A stretch of DNA of 64,000 nucleotides, from contig JAKLIY010000002.1 of assembly GCA_022709365.1 (NCBI GenBank), positions 62,001 to 126,000 of the forward strand, written 5' to 3'. Positions 9,453-17,674 of this stretch are shown here, piece by piece. How positions within the stretch are numbered: position 1 is the first letter of the stretch; the number at the start of each line of letters is the position of its first letter. This DNA comes from Pseudomonadota bacterium. GTDB taxonomy: Bacteria > Pseudomonadota > Gammaproteobacteria > Competibacterales > Competibacteraceae. A program made the position numbers and the translations under genes. Below the pieces are notes generated by a model. The model made no database searches and was not told where the DNA came from. It saw only the letters and a list, made by a program, of their open reading frames with translations.

Positions 9453-9583
9453 CGTGGCGACAAGGGTTTGCGAGACGTTGCCCCATACTCTACCGCTGAG
9501 CTACACCACGTCATATAGGCATGATGGCTGGATTTGAACCAGCGACCCTAAGGTTCAATGTAGTCCCGCGAGCATTCGCCACG
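9453..9583 (-). ncRNA. yrlA: YrlA-like Y RNA with tRNA-like domain (unit 3)
   Basis: A minus-strand RNA of about 131 nt closed by CGTGGCGA (9576-9583) with TCGCCACG (9453-9460). Inside it is a tRNA mimic in permuted order: a T-arm with 5-bp stem and 7-nt loop TTCAAAT (9527-9543); acceptor strand CATCATG (9520-9526); a nine-base loop; acceptor strand CGTGGTG (9504-9510) pairing over 7 bp with two G-U pairs; TA as positions 8-9; and a D-arm GCTC-AGCGGTA-GAGT (9487-9501). Known bacterial YrlA RNAs have a Ro60-binding stem plus a tRNA-like module, and this matches. It lies downstream of a Ro60-family gene on the same strand. An ordinary tRNA is excluded because the halves are in reverse order and no anticodon arm can be drawn in the normal place. 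Confidence 0.85.
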
Positions 9584-9594
9584 ACAAACAGAAA

Positions 9595-9693
9595 GGCAAC
9601 GACAAGTAATTGATGAGAGCGAACCCGTTCTACAAACGGGGGCAGGAATTGCACCTGCTATGAGTCTATGTACTCCCGCCGGCATTCGTCGCC
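9595..9693 (-). ncRNA. Y RNA-like unit 2
   Basis: A minus-strand unit of about 99 nt closed by GGCGACGA (9686-9693) with TCGTTGCC (9595-9602), one G-U pair. Directly after the 5' stem it has GAATGCC, then CGGGAGTACAT, both shared with the other two units. A T-arm-like hairpin GCAGG-TGCAATT-CCTGC follows, flanked by CGGG/CCCG as a short acceptor-like stem. No clear D-arm is seen. It lies between units 1 and 3 in the intergenic region downstream of rsr, so I read it as a second Y RNA (comparable to YrlB), with the exact fold uncertain. Confidence 0.7.
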
Positions 9694-9702
9694 GAAAATC
9701 AA

Positions 9703-9791
9703 GACCGCCCGGACCAGACAAGGAAAGTGACCGAGAGTGGGTATGAGTAGCAGTCATGTACTCCCGGTCGGGCATTCCGGCCCGGACGGTC
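9703..9791 (-). ncRNA. Y RNA-like unit 1
   Basis: A minus-strand unit of about 89 nt beginning 16 bp after the rsr stop. Ends pair as GACCGTCCGG (9782-9791) with CCGGGCGGTC (9703-9712), one G-U. Internally GGAATGCC and CGGGAGTACAT recur as in units 2 and 3, and GACCGGGAGT pairs with ACTCTCGGTC over 10 bp. It lacks the T-arm seen in the other two, so it may be a Y RNA reduced to the Ro60-binding stem. Whether the three units are separate RNAs or one processed transcript cannot be told. Confidence 0.65.
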
Positions 9792-9806
9792 AAAACGGTT
9801 GCTGAA

Positions 9807-11360
9807 TTATACCTCCACAGCTTCGATTTCGCGCACCCAATGCTCGCCGTCCAGCTGCCCGGCGGCGAACCGCGCCAGCACCTCGAACACCGCATCCGAG
9901 AATCCGCCGACGTTCAGCACATCCTCGCGGGTTTGCGCCTGCACTGTTCCATACGGTTGAATGTCGATGCAAACCAGCCGCGCCTGTGGGTTGCGCTGGC
10001 GGAACGTTTCCCATTGCCGCATCGTTTCCGTGCCGCGCCCGATCTGCGGGTCAGCCCAGGATTGGTTGTCGGAAACGTAAATCACCAGATCGCCGGTCGC
10101 CTTGCGCTGATTGAGCCGTTGCAGCGGCAATCCGCAATTCGTTCCGCCGCCGCCGAATTCCGCCAGCATCCGCGCCTGCGTCAACACGCTGTCACGGCGG
10201 TTCAGCCGGTGCGGGTGAACCTGGGTGTCGAACGGCAGAATCTCCGTTGTCGGGTTCTTCGCCGACAGCGCCGCTGCCACCAGCGCCGCTACATCCACGC
10301 AACGCACTTTCGAGGTCGCGCCCTTGCGCTGACCGGTCACCGGCGAACTCATCGAACCGGACACATCGAGCAGCACATAAACCTGCCCCGGCAGTTCCGG
10401 CACGTTCTCCAACGCCGTATCCAGCGCCTCCTGCAAGGCGTCGCGGACGATCTCCGGCATGCCTTCACCGGTCATCGTATACGCGCTGAGCAACTGGTAC
10501 GGGAACACCCGCGCCCGGCGAATCGCCGCCGGATCGCGCAACCGTTCGGCGATGCGCTGGGCCATGCCGCCGACTTTGAACACCTCATGGCGGGCGAAGG
10601 TGTTGAGATTCATCCGGGTCATCTGCCACGGGGCCTGACAGGCGATAGCGACCCAGTGTTGCGGCTGCAAGGGCAGGGCGGTCAGCAATTCAAATGGTAC
10701 GTCCGGAACCGGCGCTGCCACGTCGTTTCTGAACCGCTCCAGCGCCTGGATCGCTTCCGGCAGCAACGCCGCGTTATGCGGCTTGCCGATCAGCCAGGCG
10801 TACAGCGCCGTCCGTTCGGGCGTCGCCGGTTTCGGGTGGACCATTTTCAGCACGTCGGCCAACGATGGGTCGTTGCCGACCGATGCGCTCAACAGTTGCC
10901 CGTCGGTGCGTCCGTTAAGCCAGTTCTGGATCAGCCGCTTGGGCCGGCTGCCCAGCGATTTGCGCCCGACCGCGCCGGAACGCAGGATTTGTACGAAATT
11001 GCGCAGCATCCGGCCGTTGTCGATGACCTTGGCGAAAGTCGGTTCCAGCCAGTCCGAACCGTGCTGCACCAGCCACGCCGTCAGCAGCGCCGGCATGTCC
11101 TTCATCTGGCCGCGCTGCCGGGCGTAAATCGCCGTTTTGGCGACGAAGGCCGGTTCCACCGCCGCGCACAAGCCCAGCACGGCGTCCAGTTGCATTGCCG
11201 CGTTGGCGTAGAACGTAGCGTTCAGGCAGCCGGTGGTGGCGTACTGCGCCAGCGCGGCCTGGGGTGATAACGCATAGGCTTTACCACCGGCTTCATTGCG
11301 AGCGTCAGTTTCCGGCGGCAGGCGGCCCGTCTGGGATTTGAAAAGCTGCTTGTTGGCCAT
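9807..11360 (-). CDS. rsr: TROVE-domain protein, Ro60/Rsr family
   Basis: A 517-residue protein from ATG 11360, with AAGGAG ten bases upstream. Residues about 15-330 form the HEAT-repeat TROVE ring that binds Y RNA and misfolded RNA ends (for example ALSPQAALAQYATTGCLNATFY, DMPALLTAWLV, TRMNLNTFARHEVF). Residues about 330-510 are a von Willebrand A domain with an intact MIDAS motif DVSGSMSS (about 335). Bacterial Rsr works with Y RNA in exoribonuclease-assisted RNA maturation and decay and under stress. Three Y-RNA-like units follow on the same strand, which supports the family call strongly. In enterobacteria rsr and yrl genes lie in an operon with rtcB; here rtcB is 6 kb away on the same strand. 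No RtcR-type activator gene is visible. Confidence 0.93.
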   Translation of the reverse strand: MANKQLFKSQTGRLPPETDARNEAGGKAYALSPQAALAQYATTGCLNATFYANAAMQLDAVLGLCAAVEPAFVAKTAIYARQRGQMKDMPALLTAWLVQHGSDWLEPTFAKVIDNGRMLRNFVQILRSGAVGRKSLGSRPKRLIQNWLNGRTDGQLLSASVGNDPSLADVLKMVHPKPATPERTALYAWLIGKPHNAALLPEAIQALERFRNDVAAPVPDVPFELLTALPLQPQHWVAIACQAPWQMTRMNLNTFARHEVFKVGGMAQRIAERLRDPAAIRRARVFPYQLLSAYTMTGEGMPEIVRDALQEALDTALENVPELPGQVYVLLDVSGSMSSPVTGQRKGATSKVRCVDVAALVAAALSAKNPTTEILPFDTQVHPHRLNRRDSVLTQARMLAEFGGGGTNCGLPLQRLNQRKATGDLVIYVSDNQSWADPQIGRGTETMRQWETFRQRNPQARLVCIDIQPYGTVQAQTREDVLNVGGFSDAVFEVLARFAAGQLDGEHWVREIEAVEV

Positions 11361-11438
11361 TTTGATGACTCCTTGTCCAGAAAAATCAAGGACACCAGAA
11401 TAAACCGGCAAGTTCCGGGGTTTCTGCGAACCGGCGCG

Positions 11439-11828
11439 CTAGGCGTCCCGCTGGACGCGGCGCAACGGCAAAGCGCCGATTACCAGGCACAGCCAACCGA
11501 GCAGCGCCAACACGCCGCCTATCGGGGTGATCGCGCCCAATATTTTTACGCCGGTGAGACTGAGCAGGTACAGGCTGCCGGAGAAGCACAGCGAGCCGAC
11601 CGCCAACAGTCCGCCTCCCACATGGATCAGCTTGCCCGGCCATTGCGTGCAGGCAAAGCTGACGCCGAGCAGGCCCAGAGCGTGGTACATTTGATAACGC
11701 GCCCCGGTCTCGAACACGGCGAGCAGATCGGCGTCGAGCCGTCCGCGCAAGCCATGCGCGCCGAAGGCTCCAGCGGCCACGGCTATGAAGGCGAACAGTG
11801 CGCCAATGATGAAGAAAACGCGCGCCAT
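11439..11828 (-). CDS. DUF423 small membrane protein
   Basis: A 129-residue protein from ATG 11828 with four predicted helices. It shows the DUF423 hallmarks AAGAFGAHGL near the N-terminus, YQMYHALGLL in the second helix and the closing LGAITPIGGVLALLGWLCLV. The family (E. coli YgdD type) is an inner-membrane protein of unknown function. It precedes rsr by 78 bp on the same strand and could be cotranscribed with it. The longer upstream frame is non-coding in character and overlaps the start of the chromate transporter on the other strand, so the internal ATG was chosen. Confidence 0.85.
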   Translation of the reverse strand: MARVFFIIGALFAFIAVAAGAFGAHGLRGRLDADLLAVFETGARYQMYHALGLLGVSFACTQWPGKLIHVGGGLLAVGSLCFSGSLYLLSLTGVKILGAITPIGGVLALLGWLCLVIGALPLRRVQRDA

Positions 11829-11933
11829 AAAGAACCTCGGTTGGCAGCATGAAGAAATGAAACGGTTACCGCGTCCTGATTGTGGACAAACTAATCCTGC
11901 ATTCTCAAATCTCGACTGGAGCAGCGCAAGACC

Positions 11934-12515
11934 TTGAGCGCCATACCTCTTTTGCCTATTCCGCCTTCCCGACCATTGCTCGTTCCCAGCCTGAACGCGC
12001 TGTTTTGGGGCTTCTCGTCGGTCGGGCTGTCCGGTTTCGGCGGCGTACTGCCTTTCGCCCGGCGGATGCTGGTCGACGAACGCCAATGGATGACGGCTGA
12101 GGAATTCAATACCCAGCTCGGTATGTGCCAGTTCCTGCCGGGGCCGAACGTCGTCAATTTGGCGGTCGTCGTCGGCAAGCGCTACCAGGGATTGCCCGGC
12201 GCTATCACCGCTCCGTTAGGGCTACTCGCTGGCCCGGTACTGATCGTGCTGCTATTGGCCCTGCTGTATGACCACTACGGTACGTTACCACAGGCCCAGG
12301 GCGTGTTGCGCGGCATTGCGGCGGTGGGTTGCGGCCTGTTGTTCGCGATGGCCTGGCGCATGGGCATGGCGATCCGCGAGAAACCGGTGTTCTGGCCGTT
12401 TACCATGTTGACCGTGACCGCTATTGCTCTCCTGCGCTGGCCGATGCCGTTGGTGATGATAGCCGGGTTACTCTTGTCAGGTGGCATGGCTTACTGGACG
12501 CTGGGCCGGAAATGA
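11934..12515 (+). CDS. Chromate transporter, N-terminal half protein (ChrA family)
   Basis: A 193-residue membrane protein of the CHR family: GFSSVGLSGFGGVLPFARRMLVDERQWMT with the conserved FGG turn, then QFLPGPNVVNLAVVVGKRYQG, and about six helices. The start is TTG 11934 with GGAG about 14 bases upstream; no ATG gives the full domain. It overlaps the next gene by ATGA. Short-chain CHR proteins occur as pairs that together correspond to one long ChrA, with opposite membrane orientation; the two are expected to act together in chromate or sulfate-type anion movement. Confidence 0.8.
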   Translation: MSAIPLLPIPPSRPLLVPSLNALFWGFSSVGLSGFGGVLPFARRMLVDERQWMTAEEFNTQLGMCQFLPGPNVVNLAVVVGKRYQGLPGAITAPLGLLAGPVLIVLLLALLYDHYGTLPQAQGVLRGIAAVGCGLLFAMAWRMGMAIREKPVFWPFTMLTVTAIALLRWPMPLVMIAGLLLSGGMAYWTLGRK

Positions 12516-13033
12516 TCGTCTTCGAGTTGTTCCTTGAATTTGTCCTGCTGTCCTTTGTCGCTTTCGGCGGCGCGACTGCTCTGCTGCCGGAAATGCATCG
12601 CGTCATCGTCGCTCACCATCACTGGCTGGACGATACGACCTTTACCCATCTCTATGCTATCGCCCAGGCCGCGCCGGGGCCGAATGTGCTGGTAGTGACG
12701 TTGATCGGCTGGAAAGTGGCCGGTTTGTCCGGCGCGCTGGCGGCCACGCTCGGCATGTGTCTGCCGATGAGTGTGCTGATTTACCTGCTGGTGGACCGTT
12801 GGGAACGTTTCTCAGGCCGGCGCTGGCAACAGGCGATCAGCCTCGGCGTGGCGCCACTGGCGGTTGGCCTGATCTTTTCAGGAGCGACGCTGATTGCCCA
12901 AGCGGCGAATTTTCGGCTGGGGGCCTGGGGGGTCGTACTGGTCACCACCTTCCTTAATCTGCGCTATAAAGCGTTGCATCCCCTCTGGCTCATTGCGGCT
13001 GGAGCTATGCTGGGGCTGAGCGGTTGGCTTTAA
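12512..13033 (+). CDS. Chromate transporter, C-terminal half protein (ChrA family)
   Basis: A 173-residue CHR-domain protein beginning at ATG 12512 within the stop of the preceding half. It repeats the domain pattern of its partner: FVAFGGATALLPEMHRVIV, AIAQAAPGPNVLVVTLIGWKVAG and about five helices. Together the pair form a short-chain chromate transporter. No chrB-like regulator is adjacent, so the actual substrate is open. Confidence 0.8.
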   Translation: MIVFELFLEFVLLSFVAFGGATALLPEMHRVIVAHHHWLDDTTFTHLYAIAQAAPGPNVLVVTLIGWKVAGLSGALAATLGMCLPMSVLIYLLVDRWERFSGRRWQQAISLGVAPLAVGLIFSGATLIAQAANFRLGAWGVVLVTTFLNLRYKALHPLWLIAAGAMLGLSGWL

Positions 13034-13094
13034 TCAGGGGGCTGCTGGCGCAGCCGTAGTTCAAAATCCAATGCGTACTTTTCAGGAAATCCCG

Positions 13095-14111
13095 ATGCCC
13101 ATACGCTATGCCCGGATCCTTAGCACGGGAAGTCATATTCCCGAACAGGTCGTGACCAATGCCGAATTTGCCCCCCGGTTCGGGGAGTCGGTGGACGGCT
13201 GGTTGGTCGAGAATGTCGGTATCCGCGAGCGGCGGTTCATGCGCGACGATCAGGTGACTTCAGATTTGGCGGTCGCCGCCGGGCGCGTGGCCCTGGAACG
13301 GGCCGGTCTGGAGCCGGAAGCGCTGGACCGGATCATTGTCGCCACGGATACCCCGGATTATCTCAGTCCGGCTACAGCAGCGGTTGTACAAGCCAAATTG
13401 GGCGCACGGCGGGCCGGGGTGTTTGATGTGAACAGCGCCTGCGCCGGGTGGGTCACTGCGCTGGACCTGGCCGCACGGCTGGTGATCACCGAACCGGAGG
13501 ACACCACGATCCTGGTCATCGGCGCGTATGGGATGAGCCGGTTTCTGGACGGGAGCGATAAAAAGACCGCCACCTTGTTCGCGGATGGCGCCGGGGCGGT
13601 AGTGGTCAGCGCTGGTTCATCGCCCGGCTGGCTAGCCACGGTCACGGCGGCGGCGGGTGAATACCACGATGCCATGGGCATTTACACCGGCGGGACGTTC
13701 CGCCCGGCCACCGCTGATCAGGTGGTGCAATACGGCCCGCCGGTGGTGCAATTCGTGCGCAAGTTCCCGGCAACTTTCAACACCGAGCAGTGGCCGCCGT
13801 TGATCGACCGGTTACTGGCGAAGGCCAGCCGGATCACCGGAACCCGTCTGCAACCGGACGACGTGGATCACTACTATTTTACCCAAGTCAACTTGCGGAC
13901 CATCGAAGCCATGATGATTACCTTGGGTCAACCCCTCGCCAAGACGCACTGGATCATGGATAAGTACGGTTATACCGGTTCGGCCTGTATTCCGATGGCG
14001 CTGGACGATGCCATTGTCCAAAGCCAGGGTCCAAAGCCAGGTTCGCTCGTGCTGTTTTGCGCCAGTGGCGGCGGTATTGCGTTGGCGGCGTCGTTATGGC
14101 GCTGGGGTTAG
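13095..14111 (+). CDS. KAS III (FabH)-like enzyme lacking catalytic His and Asn
   Basis: A 338-residue thiolase-fold protein of the ketoacyl-ACP synthase III family, from ATG 13095 (AGGAA seven bases upstream; ATG 13071 has no ribosome site). The nucleophilic Cys is present in DVNSACAGWVTALD (about residue 114). Where FabH has HQAN, this protein has TQVN (YYFTQVNLRT), and where FabH has the GNTSAAS Asn it has YGYTGSACIP. Thus only Cys of the Cys-His-Asn triad remains. Relatives that change these residues are often acyltransferases that do not decarboxylate malonyl groups, so a Claisen condensation role is doubtful. A patatin-type lipase gene follows 164 bp downstream on the same strand, hinting at acyl or lipid metabolism. 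The substrate is unknown. Confidence 0.8.
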   Translation: MPIRYARILSTGSHIPEQVVTNAEFAPRFGESVDGWLVENVGIRERRFMRDDQVTSDLAVAAGRVALERAGLEPEALDRIIVATDTPDYLSPATAAVVQAKLGARRAGVFDVNSACAGWVTALDLAARLVITEPEDTTILVIGAYGMSRFLDGSDKKTATLFADGAGAVVVSAGSSPGWLATVTAAAGEYHDAMGIYTGGTFRPATADQVVQYGPPVVQFVRKFPATFNTEQWPPLIDRLLAKASRITGTRLQPDDVDHYYFTQVNLRTIEAMMITLGQPLAKTHWIMDKYGYTGSACIPMALDDAIVQSQGPKPGSLVLFCASGGGIALAASLWRWG

Positions 14112-14275
14112 GCAGCGCTCTCCAGGCGATTCCGCCGGATGGAGCGCCAGCAACCCACAACCCGGCAGACTTGGCGGGTCTACCGCTGACCGTCAAAACC
14201 CGGCTTGGTTACCACATTTGTAGAACGTCTCGACAAACCCTGCATTGAATCCATCGCTCACGCTCCGAAATCCAT

Positions 14276-15934
14276 ATGATCGATCTCACCGCTTTCCGCA
14301 CCGCTGCTCAGCACCTTAAAACCGGCCTGGCCCTCTCGGGCGGCGGTCTTCGTGCATCTCTGTTTCATATCGGCGTACTGGGCCGCCTGGCGGAACTGGA
14401 TCTGCTGCGGCACGTGGAGGTGATCTCTACGGTATCTGGCGGCTCCATCATCGGGACGTATTACTACCTCAAAGTCAAAGAACTGCTGGAGGGCCGGCGG
14501 GCCGACCGCTTGTCACCCGGCCCGGCCGCCTATATCCAACTGGTCCAGGAAATGGAGGTTGACTTTCTGCATACCGTGCAGAAGAACCTGCGGATGCGCG
14601 CTTTTCTGGACCAGCGCAAAAATGCCCGCATGTTTCGCGAGAGCTATTCGTCCACCGACCGCATGGCGGAACTCTATACCGAATATCTCTATGCGCCGGT
14701 GCAGGGTACGACCGGTATTTTTCTCAAGGATTTGCCGATTGATCCAGCCGCTTTTCCCGCTTCGGACGACGGGCTTTCCTACAAAATCCCGACCCTGATT
14801 CTGAATGCGACCGCCCTGAACACCGGCCACTTATGGCAGTTCACCGGTGCCTTCGTGGGGGAGGACAGCTCCCGGTACAACAGATCAGCCCGTCAGATGC
14901 CGGTGATGCCCAAGCTGTATTTCGACAGCCCGGAACTGACGCCACGGCAGCGCTTCATCCTGGATAGACTGACCCTGGGGCAAGCGGTGGCGGCGTCCTG
15001 TTGCGTGCCCGGTCTGTATGAACCCCTCTGTCTGAACGGTCTTTATCAATCCGAAACAGGTGAGGACATCGTCATCCGACTGGTGGATGGCGGCGTCTTC
15101 GATAATCAGGGGCTGATCTCGTTGTTTGCCGAAGACTGTACTCAGATCCTGTGCAGCGACGCTTCGGATTTGCTGAAGCCGGTGCAAGACCCTTCCACCC
15201 GTCTGCTTAATGTCGCCATCCGGGCCAACGAAATCATGATGGATCGGATTCGCAATACGATTCTGGATGATCTCTTCGCCCGCCCGCCGTATAGCTATGT
15301 CTTTTTTCACCTGGGGGCTACGGTCAGCCCGCAGACGTTCCCCGACGACGCCCCGCAACTGCTTTATGCGCTAACGCACATTCGCACTGATCTGGATTCC
15401 TTCACCGACCGGGAAGCTTGCACCTTGATGTATTACGGCTATCGGTTGGTCGGTGAGACCTTGCAAAATCCCGCTGCTGCCGAGGTCGACTGGCGTTTTC
15501 TGCGGATTCAAGACGTGTTGCGGGACGAACCGCAACGGCAGGTATTGCTCCAGCATCTTCAGGTCGGCGCCAAGCCGTTTTTCAAGGTGTTCTTTTTGGG
15601 AAAACCCGCGCCTTACGCCATCGTGCTGGCCGCTTTGATGGCGCCGGTCGGCGCTGTGGCCTTCGTGTTATCGCTCTTGCCCTGGTGGGTATCGGGTCTG
15701 TTGGCCCTGGGTCTGCTCAGCATGGTGGCCTACAGCCAGAATGCCCGGATCAATCAGTACCTCGACCGAGTAGAATGGTTGCGCCGCGCCAGAAGGCGGC
15801 TGGCCAGGGCCATGGCACCGTTGGGCATTCCCACCTTGTTGGGATTGAGCGTTGCGGCGGTCACCTGGGTCCATCTCAACCTTTTCGACCGGCTGTTCCT
15901 GCGCTATGGCCGAATCGGGCATCGTGCGCACTAA
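14276..15934 (+). CDS. Patatin-like phospholipase with C-terminal membrane segments
   Basis: A 552-residue protein. The patatin oxyanion motif is ALSGGGLRASLFHIGVL (residues about 18-34); the nucleophile Ser lies in ISTVSGGSIIGTYY (GGS context, about residue 60); and the catalytic Asp in RLVDGGVFDNQGL (DGG, about 270). Two hydrophobic pairs near residues 445-485 and 515-535 suggest membrane attachment at the C-terminus. Patatin enzymes cleave acyl chains from phospholipids or lysolipids. The start is ATG 14276. It follows the KAS III-like gene and is followed by a stress-type CsbD gene. Confidence 0.85.
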   Translation: MIDLTAFRTAAQHLKTGLALSGGGLRASLFHIGVLGRLAELDLLRHVEVISTVSGGSIIGTYYYLKVKELLEGRRADRLSPGPAAYIQLVQEMEVDFLHTVQKNLRMRAFLDQRKNARMFRESYSSTDRMAELYTEYLYAPVQGTTGIFLKDLPIDPAAFPASDDGLSYKIPTLILNATALNTGHLWQFTGAFVGEDSSRYNRSARQMPVMPKLYFDSPELTPRQRFILDRLTLGQAVAASCCVPGLYEPLCLNGLYQSETGEDIVIRLVDGGVFDNQGLISLFAEDCTQILCSDASDLLKPVQDPSTRLLNVAIRANEIMMDRIRNTILDDLFARPPYSYVFFHLGATVSPQTFPDDAPQLLYALTHIRTDLDSFTDREACTLMYYGYRLVGETLQNPAAAEVDWRFLRIQDVLRDEPQRQVLLQHLQVGAKPFFKVFFLGKPAPYAIVLAALMAPVGAVAFVLSLLPWWVSGLLALGLLSMVAYSQNARINQYLDRVEWLRRARRRLARAMAPLGIPTLLGLSVAAVTWVHLNLFDRLFLRYGRIGHRAH

Positions 15935-16177
15935 GGGAGCCAAGCGGTTTACTGGCGATCCCGCTCGGCGACCGAAACGACATTTCCCCCTAGAAATTTG
16001 CGGCGCAAAATAATAATGCGTGGCATGGTCAGGGTGCGGGTTGCGACCTTCGAACGCCACGCCGATGCCTGCGACCTCCGGGCTTCGTGTTCTGCCTGGC
16101 CCATGGCAGCCAGTTCGACTGGAAGGCCTAACGCGGAGGGCAGCGGGCCGATCCTTGTTGACAGACGGAGAACCACG

Positions 16178-16408
16178 ATGAGTAATCCCACGATTGACAA
16201 AGCTAAAGGCCAGTTCAAGGAAGCGGTCGGTAAAGTGACCGGTGACCGGCAACTGGAAACCGAGGGTCAGATTGACCAAGCCAGTGCTACCGTGCGGGAA
16301 AAAGCGGCTGACATCAAAGCTGGGGTAGCTGAAGCGGTCGGCAATGTGATCGAACGTGTCGGCGCGGTCGCCTCGGATATCAAGGACAAGGTGACAGGAA
16401 AAGGCTGA
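16178..16408 (+). CDS. CsbD family stress protein
   Basis: A 76-residue hydrophilic protein starting at ATG 16178 with GGAG eight bases before. It has the family opening DKAKGQFKEAVGKVTGDRQLETEGQIDQA and repeated Ala/Lys/Val-rich helical segments. CsbD proteins are abundant under general stress in many bacteria; the molecular role is unknown. The 243 bp upstream carry no gene that I can support. Confidence 0.85.
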   Translation: MSNPTIDKAKGQFKEAVGKVTGDRQLETEGQIDQASATVREKAADIKAGVAEAVGNVIERVGAVASDIKDKVTGKG

Positions 16409-16499
16409 GACCGCATTCGACCGGCGCTATCGCCTACAGAAACCAGCGATAACTCCGGTCCTGCCTAAGCCCGCGAAATTGTGAAGCATTAACCGTCCA

Positions 16500-16931
16500 A
16501 TGGAATTGCCGCTCACTGACATTACCCGCGTGATCCAGCTCTCGGTCGCCCCGGCGTTCCTGCTGGTGGCGATGGGCACGCTGATCACAATTTTGACAAC
16601 CCGGTTGGCGCGGATCGTCGACCGTCGGCGTGTGGTGCAAGAGCGGTTAGGTTCGCTCACTGGCGAAGCAGCGGAGCAAGAGCAGGAGATGGTGCAATTG
16701 CTTCGTCGGGGGAACTTGATCTATTTCGCCATCCTGTTTGCGGTGCTTGGGGCGTTGTTGGTGTGTCTGGTCGTCGGGGTGACATTTCTGGGGGTGCTGT
16801 TGTCGGTCGCATTGGCCAATCTCGTGGCTGGGTTGTTCGTATTGGCGATGGTTTCGATGGTGGTGGCTTGGAGTCTCTTTCTCGGCGAGGTGTCGCTGGC
16901 CGTCTGGGCGGGTACACATAATCGCCGGTAG
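16500..16931 (+). CDS. DUF2721 membrane protein
   Basis: A 143-residue protein with three predicted helices: an N-terminal one (VAPAFLLVAMGTLITILTTRL), a charged RIVDRRRVVQERL linker typical of DUF2721, and two more helices at about residues 75-130. Function unknown. The start is ATG 16500. It stands alone between CsbD and a lipoprotein gene on the same strand. Confidence 0.75.
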   Translation: MELPLTDITRVIQLSVAPAFLLVAMGTLITILTTRLARIVDRRRVVQERLGSLTGEAAEQEQEMVQLLRRGNLIYFAILFAVLGALLVCLVVGVTFLGVLLSVALANLVAGLFVLAMVSMVVAWSLFLGEVSLAVWAGTHNRR

Positions 16932-17099
16932 GTCAATAATCCGGTCGCCACTGAGCCTTGACATCGATGCTTCGCGGGTCCATGCACGGGCAGCGGCGAT
17001 GTCAACAGCGCTAGAGCGGCGGTCAACTTTGGGGGCTTTGACCGGACGCAGGGTTGCAAGGCGCATAGCCTGGCTACATGCGATTTCAGAGGAATTGCC

Positions 17100-17639
17100 A
17101 TGAAGACAAGTCTGGTTTTGCTGCTGTTGCTCTTGGCGGCTTGTCGGGTTGTGGATTACGAGGGCCGCGCCGACCCCATTTTGATGGGTACGCCAATCGA
17201 CCTGCACCAGAATCTGATCATTCTGCCCGGACAGGCGGGCGTGTTTATCCCGGGGACGCGCATCGGTGATCGTTACCGCTACGATGGCAACTGCCGACTG
17301 GAAGTTCGCACCGTCAGCGAGACCCCGCAGACCGTGTTCGCCGACCGTTTCACCGTCGAACGCATCGTCCAGGAATGGGAGCGCTTCACCCAGCGGGAAA
17401 CCGGCCTACGCCGGGTCCGCATGGATGTCGACGGCCCGGCGTTGTTGCAGTTTACCACTGTGCTGTATCTGCATTCCGACCGCCAACCTGACGTTTTCCG
17501 GCTGGTGTGCGGTCACTTGCAGGACAGCGCCCAGAATCCTCGCTATTTGACCGCTGACGAGATCCGCACCGTTCTGACGCCGGTCATGACGTTGCATCGC
17601 CCATCATCGCAGCATAAAGAACAACTCCAAAGTCTGTAG
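17100..17639 (+). CDS. Putative lipoprotein of unknown function
   Basis: A 179-residue protein with a lipoprotein signal peptide: MKTSLVLLLLLL followed by the lipobox LAAC with Cys at residue 15. The mature part is hydrophilic with two conserved-looking cysteines (NCRLEV and VCGHLQ), perhaps a disulfide. I do not recognise a family. It has GAGGAATTGCC before ATG 17100. It converges with rtcB. Confidence 0.7.
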   Translation: MKTSLVLLLLLLAACRVVDYEGRADPILMGTPIDLHQNLIILPGQAGVFIPGTRIGDRYRYDGNCRLEVRTVSETPQTVFADRFTVERIVQEWERFTQRETGLRRVRMDVDGPALLQFTTVLYLHSDRQPDVFRLVCGHLQDSAQNPRYLTADEIRTVLTPVMTLHRPSSQHKEQLQSL

Positions 17640-17674
17640 TGCATGGCGTTGGACCGGATTTCACGCGCTGCCCG

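Noticed and set aside
9325..9486. N-terminal extension of the methylase gene
   Set aside because: The extension would cover the terminator and part of the Y RNA. A good ribosome site stands before ATG 9324.
9487..9543. Ordinary tRNA gene on the minus strand
   Set aside because: T-arm and D-arm are canonical, but they occur in reverse order and are joined at the acceptor ends with no anticodon arm. Location after a Ro60-family gene fits a Y RNA.
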